Source: Mollicutes bacterium
Lineage (GTDB): Bacteria > Bacillota_I > Bacilli_A > RF39 > UBA660
Length of the DNA stretch: 27,386 nucleotides
Direction: 5' to 3'
Assembly (NCBI GenBank): GCA_003566505.1
Contig: PXDA01000034.1
Coordinates: forward strand, 1-27,386
The translations under genes and the position numbers were made by a program. Under the pieces are notes generated by a model, which was not told where the DNA came from, made no database searches, and was given only the letters and a program-made list of their open reading frames with translations. Positions 24,326-27,386 of this stretch are shown piece by piece. How positions within the stretch are numbered: position 1 is the first letter of the stretch; each line of letters opens with the position of its first letter.

Positions 24326-24863
24326 TTAATTCGTCTATCCTTTCTCCTAATTGCTTTAAGTCATCAAAAATTTCTCCCGAAGCATTTAAACAAATTGCCT
24401 TAATAACCGTTTGATAATACCAAATTACATCACGTCGACTAGCATTGAAATTCGCCCATACCTTTTCACCTTGCTTTTGATAATCTTCATAAAGTGAATA
24501 TAAATTATGCATTTTATCAGCAGCGCCAATTGCTTTTACTTCTAAAGCAGCTTTTTTTAATGATTCAATTTGAGTTTTTTTTCTTAATTGTCAAGAATTT
24601 TTTTTATCAATTTCTGTTTCTGCTAAAACATATCCAGCTACTTTTTGACCAAAAAGTTTTTTAATTTCATCAATATCGCGATCGGTATCTTCTACGACAT
24701 CATGCAAAATACCTGCCACAACAACCTCTTCATCATAACCATACTTTAATAATATGGCTGCTACGCTAAATAAATGCGTTGATTTGGGTAGGTTATTTCC
24801 TTTTCGATATTCATCTTGATGTGCGACAACCATATAATTAATGGCTTGAAATATTTTTTCCAT
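24309..24863 (-). pseudogene. HD (RelA/SpoT-like) phosphohydrolase with in-frame TGA
   Basis: The frame from ATG 24863 reads 90 residues, meets TGA at 24591-24593, and continues in the same frame for 93 residues to a TGA at 24309. Both halves belong to one family of about 180-residue HD proteins: the first has HDVVEDT (54-60), the second AADKMHNLYSLYEDYQKQG and WANFNASRRDVIWYY, typical of the far side of the same domain. In relatives I remember the spot of the TGA is a Trp (pattern S/PWEERKQ), so one G-to-A change in TGG explains it. Ribosome site AGGAGGGAAG, -10 TATAAT at 24882-24887. Pseudogene, sequencing error or recoding cannot be told apart here. Substrate unknown; (p)ppGpp-like or dNTP hydrolysis are possibilities. 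Confidence 0.82.
24591..24593 (-). other. In-frame TGA at a conserved Trp position
   Basis: The codon is minus-strand TGA between AAAAATTCT and CAATTAAGA; the frame stays open on both sides. The gene's own end is also TGA. Confidence 0.85.
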
Positions 24864-24915
24864 TTCTTCCCTCCTGATACTATTATAACAAAGATATAGG
24901 TTCTATATGCGCCCT

Positions 24916-25467
24916 TTAAAAATATTCATTTAATTTTTTATAACTTAAAATTGAATCTAATCGAAACCTTCTAATGTCTTTTTTATATTCACAAAAAGCT
25001 TGTACACGCCAGATATCCAAATTATTATATAATGCTTATGGATGAATAATTCTACTACGCACCGATCCTTTAGTTGATTGATAAGTAATTAACATTTTTT
25101 GATTTTGAGCAATGGCATCCGCTATTTTATTATAAAGAGCGCGATTCATTATTTTTACTTCTTTGATTAATAAATTTTCCAATTTATTAACAATATTCTG
25201 AATCTTTGGATCATCAATATTCTTCAAATACTCTAGCTCCTCTTTTCCAATTCCCCTTACTGGCATACTAAAATCATAATCAAGATAATAACCCCCTAAA
25301 GGGCCTTTGATGGTGGCAATATAAATGCCGGCTTTTTCTAACTCTTCTTTATATTGTCTTATCATTCTAGGCTTAACTTCCAAGCACTCACTTAATTCCT
25401 TAGCATTATATACACGCCCATTAGCTAATAATTCCAACATTTTAAAAGTATTACTTGTTTTTCCCAT
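24916..25467 (-). pseudogene. HTH-WYL transcription regulator with in-frame TAA
   Basis: An N-terminal helix-turn-helix (LLANGRVYNAKELSECLEVK, then RMIRQYKEELEKAGIYI) is followed by a WYL domain (KMLITYQSTKGSVRSRIIHP). A TAA at 25036-25038 follows HP; the same frame goes on with ALYNNLDIWRVQAFCEYKKD then IRRFRLDSI, the second half of WYL, to a TAA at 24916. In relatives the residue after HP is normally Tyr, so TAT/TAC to TAA is a one-base change. WYL proteins bind nucleotides or nucleic acid ligands and regulate neighbouring genes; this one sits right before the HD/kinase/nucleotidase run. ATGs at 25470 and 25467 share a GGGTGA site. The C-terminal extension of larger WYL proteins is absent. 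Confidence 0.8.
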
Positions 25468-25483
25468 CATATCACCCAATTAA

Positions 25484-25489
25484 ATTATA
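25484..25489 (-). promoter_or_regulatory. -10 element for the WYL gene
   Basis: TATAAT on the minus strand, about 15 bases before the start codon, just after the terminator T run. The leader would be very short. Confidence 0.5.
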
Positions 25490-25491
25490 AC

Positions 25492-25515
25492 AAAAAAATG
25501 TGAACAATCACATTT
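25492..25515 (-). terminator. Intrinsic terminator between GLUG region and WYL gene
   Basis: AAATGTGA/TCACATTT stem (25496-25515) with a four-base loop followed by Ts on the minus strand; the plus strand also has TTTTC after it, so it may act both ways. Confidence 0.78.
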
Positions 25516-25540
25516 TCTCGTTTTTATCTTTTTTTTAACA

Positions 25541-25600
25541 TTATTCACTTGCACCAATTTTATATGCCTTTGGCAAACTTTTTGGTCTGATTTTTTTCAT
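25541..25600 (-). CDS. Possible 19-residue frame
   Basis: ATG to TAA frame MKKIRPKSLPKAYKIGASE. A TATAAT lies only about eight bases before the ATG and no ribosome site is seen, so it would be leaderless if real. It could equally be chance or a remnant. The rest of 25601-25705 is AT-rich with nothing recognisable. Confidence 0.2.
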   Translation of the reverse strand: MKKIRPKSLPKAYKIGASE

Positions 25601-25705
25601 GTTGTTATTATAACATTACTTAATTTTAAAGCCCCATATGAAATTAAATTACTATTTAAATTAAAATCACTCTTATAATAAATTATTAATATAACATAAT
25701 CTTTT

Positions 25706-25831
25706 TTAATCAATCGCCCAAATTTCATCTACCCATTCAGAACTAAGAACTATGTCCCATTCGGGTAAATAGGTGTTTATGTCTTGCATTTCGGCAGAAC
25801 TTTTGGGTGTTCCCCTACCATCATCATCATT
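25706..25831 (-). pseudogene. Decayed C-terminal tail of a GLUG-type protein
   Basis: Minus-strand frame starting right after the GLUG gene stop, in a different frame, reads NDDDGRGTPKSSAEMQDINT, then YLPEWDIV, then WVDEIWAID and TAA. This repeats the pattern GKTTSQMQDITTYSVWDIA near the end of the neighbouring GLUG protein. It has no start codon or ribosome site of its own, so it is a left-over tail of a duplicated or recombined paralogue. Confidence 0.7.
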
Positions 25832-25833
25832 TT

Positions 25834-27386
25834 TTATTCAAGTTTTAAAAATGGATAACCCTCATTAGCAGTTCCAATACCCCAAATATAGTTATCATTC
25901 CAGCCATATTCATCTTGCGTTACATCATTTTGAGGTGCTATATCCCAAACACTATAAGTAGTAATATCTTGCATTTGCGAAGTAGTTTTTCCCTCGCCTC
26001 CATCTGATTCATTTTGTCCAGAAGTTTCAGTATTCCAATAAGAGTTATTAACACTCCCCCAATTTTCACCAACTAAACCACCGATATCATTATCACCTGT
26101 AACATTTCCTATTGCATAAGAATTGTTGATATTACTTCCATTTGAACCTACGAGTCCACCAGTCCACCATTCTCCACCAGAAACATCACCTAATGAAAAA
26201 GAATTTGTTATATAAGAACCACTTGTTGCCAATCCGACTAAACCACCTACATTTTCATCACCAAAGACATCACCAGTGGCATAAGATTTTTCTATATTTC
26301 CACTATCATGCCAACCAACCAAACCACCAATATATTCTTCGCCTTCAACTATTCCCGTTGCATAAGAATTTATTATCTCTACTTCATCAGTACGACCAAC
26401 TAATCCACCAATATTTCTAGCGTTCCATCCGACACCACTAGGGATATGAATATCACCAGTTGCATAAGAATTTATTATATTTCCATATTCTGCGCGCCCA
26501 GCTAAGCCACCAATATTATAACCTTGTCCTATAATATTACCAGTTGCATATGAATTAATAATATCACCATTCGAATGTATACCGATTAATCCACCACCTA
26601 GTCCACCTTCAGTAGTTTCAATATCAACTGTTGAATAACTATCTATTATATTGCCATCCTCATAATTATATCCAATCAGCCCGCCAACATGTCCGCCTTT
26701 CATACTACCCGTTGAAGAACAATTTTCTATTATTGTTTCTCCTTCTGTTTCACCAACTAAAGCTCCTGAAGTCGCTCCACCAACTATATCAACATCAGTA
26801 AGTTTTATATTCCTAAAGCTTGCTTCAAATGTCCAGCCAAATAAACCAGCATAAGTTAATTCGACTTCTTCATCAATAATTGTCAAATTTTTTATTTCAT
26901 AATTATTACCATCAAATTTTCCTCTAAAGATATCGGGCCAACTAGACCAACACTCACTTAGAGGACTCCAATTAACAAAACTTGCCAAATCAATTTCTGC
27001 TACTTGAATATAATTTTTATCTAAACCACCTATATAATCATCTTCCCATTTTGTGCCAGCACCAAATGTATTACTTGAATCATACCTTACATTATCAAGT
27101 TCAGTTCCATTAGCAACCGGAATCCAAGTTCCTTCGGTCCCAACATAATATTCAGGCACTTCAACTTCTTCACAATCATTATTAATTAAACAATCTTCCA
27201 ATGTATTGCCTGTTTCCTCTTCTTCAACTATACAACGCACCGAATATGCATTCCCCATATGCTCCGCCCAACGATGTACGCCTTCTTCAGCTTGTTGCAT
27301 GCCACGATACCAAGCGGTACCACTACATACTGGGAAGGTGTTTATTAAACCTAACAAATATTGTTCTAATAATACTAAATCTTGGA
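25834..27386 (-). CDS. GLUG-repeat surface protein (partial, N-terminus outside window)
   Basis: The frame is open to the right edge, so the start lies outside; a TTG at 27357 is not a convincing start. About 517 residues are seen. After an N-terminal part with AWYRGM and GNAYSVRCI (reminiscent of the end of FISUMP-type domains) and an acidic linker, a KFDGNNYEIKNLTI segment leads into about nine GLUG repeats of the form GGLVG-x(n)-I-x-NSYATG-x-V, and a C-terminal cap with GKTTSQMQDI and EGYPFLKLE. GLUG repeats form right-handed beta solenoids in secreted adhesin-like proteins. No wall-anchor motif is seen at the C-terminus. The stop is TAA. Confidence 0.88.
   Translation of the reverse strand, partial: QDLVLLEQYLLGLINTFPVCSGTAWYRGMQQAEEGVHRWAEHMGNAYSVRCIVEEEETGNTLEDCLINNDCEEVEVPEYYVGTEGTWIPVANGTELDNVRYDSSNTFGAGTKWEDDYIGGLDKNYIQVAEIDLASFVNWSPLSECWSSWPDIFRGKFDGNNYEIKNLTIIDEEVELTYAGLFGWTFEASFRNIKLTDVDIVGGATSGALVGETEGETIIENCSSTGSMKGGHVGGLIGYNYEDGNIIDSYSTVDIETTEGGLGGGLIGIHSNGDIINSYATGNIIGQGYNIGGLAGRAEYGNIINSYATGDIHIPSGVGWNARNIGGLVGRTDEVEIINSYATGIVEGEEYIGGLVGWHDSGNIEKSYATGDVFGDENVGGLVGLATSGSYITNSFSLGDVSGGEWWTGGLVGSNGSNINNSYAIGNVTGDNDIGGLVGENWGSVNNSYWNTETSGQNESDGGEGKTTSQMQDITTYSVWDIAPQNDVTQDEYGWNDNYIWGIGTANEGYPFLKLE
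25970..26760 (-). repeat. Coding GLUG tandem repeat block
   Basis: About nine degenerate units of 60-90 bases encode the GLUG motif; the plus strand shows recurring AATTCTTATGCA-like complements (CTNNTGCATAAGAATT). Unit length is not constant. Confidence 0.75.

Noticed and set aside
24560..24593. Selenocysteine at the in-frame UGA
   Set aside because: The bases after the UGA are almost all A and T with no stable hairpin, and relatives carry Trp rather than Cys there.
24309..24863. UGA read as Trp throughout the genome (Mycoplasma-type code)
   Set aside because: UGA ends tyrS inside its terminator, ends two genes within -35 boxes, and ends this very gene; Trp codons in all clear genes appear to be TGG.
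25970..26760. CRISPR-like array from recurring short repeats
   Set aside because: The repeats are degenerate, lie in an open reading frame and encode the GLUG protein motif; spacing is not that of repeats and spacers.
1..27386. Open frames on the plus strand opposite the genes
   Set aside because: They are short, lack ribosome sites, encode low-complexity His/Leu/Ser/Phe-rich strings typical of antisense frames, and lie opposite clear minus-strand genes.
1..27386. tRNA, rRNA, insertion sequence or phage genes
   Set aside because: No cloverleaf with GTTCGANNC, rRNA core sequence, transposase motif or structural phage gene was seen.

Overview
All 24 or so genes that I can support lie on the minus strand. 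The DNA is very AT-rich (by eye about 30% GC), ribosome binding sites are strong (AGGAGG/GGTGA types), promoters are sigma-70-like TTGACA/TATAAT, T-box leaders precede aminoacyl-tRNA synthetase genes, and a CIRCE operator controls an Hsp20 gene. This points to a low-GC Bacillota, close to Bacilli/Erysipelotrichia or the walled relatives of Mollicutes. UGA is a normal stop: it ends tyrS inside an intrinsic terminator and ends two other genes inside the -35 box of the next unit. A D-aspartate-ligase-like gene at the left edge suggests a peptidoglycan wall.

Read in transcription order (right to left), 27386-25706 holds the 3' part of a GLUG-repeat surface protein and a decayed GLUG tail. 25467-23155 holds a WYL regulator interrupted by an in-frame TAA, an HD phosphohydrolase interrupted by an in-frame TGA at a conserved Trp site, a P-loop kinase and a 5'-nucleotidase. 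23096-21031 has an LRR lipoprotein, an orphan 159-residue protein and a GNAT acetyltransferase. 20943-17533 is a compact four-gene operon: unknown 173-residue protein, JAMM-type metalloprotease-like protein, DUF2779-type double nuclease, ASCH-domain protein. Next come an acidic single-pass membrane protein, serS (Ser T-box), a short Rel protein whose synthetase motif has lost its catalytic Glu, and tyrS (Tyr T-box).

11141-5081 is one apparent operon: cysS, a thioredoxin-like lipoprotein, a CcdA-like membrane protein, a GcvH-like lipoyl carrier, a CoA-disulfide-reductase-like flavoprotein, lipA and lplA. No glycine-cleavage enzyme is present, so the layout suggests a NAD(P)H to flavin to lipoyl carrier to membrane to surface thiol relay. 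It ends at a CIRCE-controlled hsp20. A PAS-GGDEF-HD-GYP protein, trpS (Trp T-box), and a transglutaminase-like/HD/D-Asp-ligase-like operon finish the window.

The two best candidates for something undescribed are the lipoyl/redox cluster (5081-9691) and the JAMM/DUF2779/ASCH operon (17533-20943). Both functional proposals are inferences from gene content; domain calls are from motif recognition by eye, without database searches.
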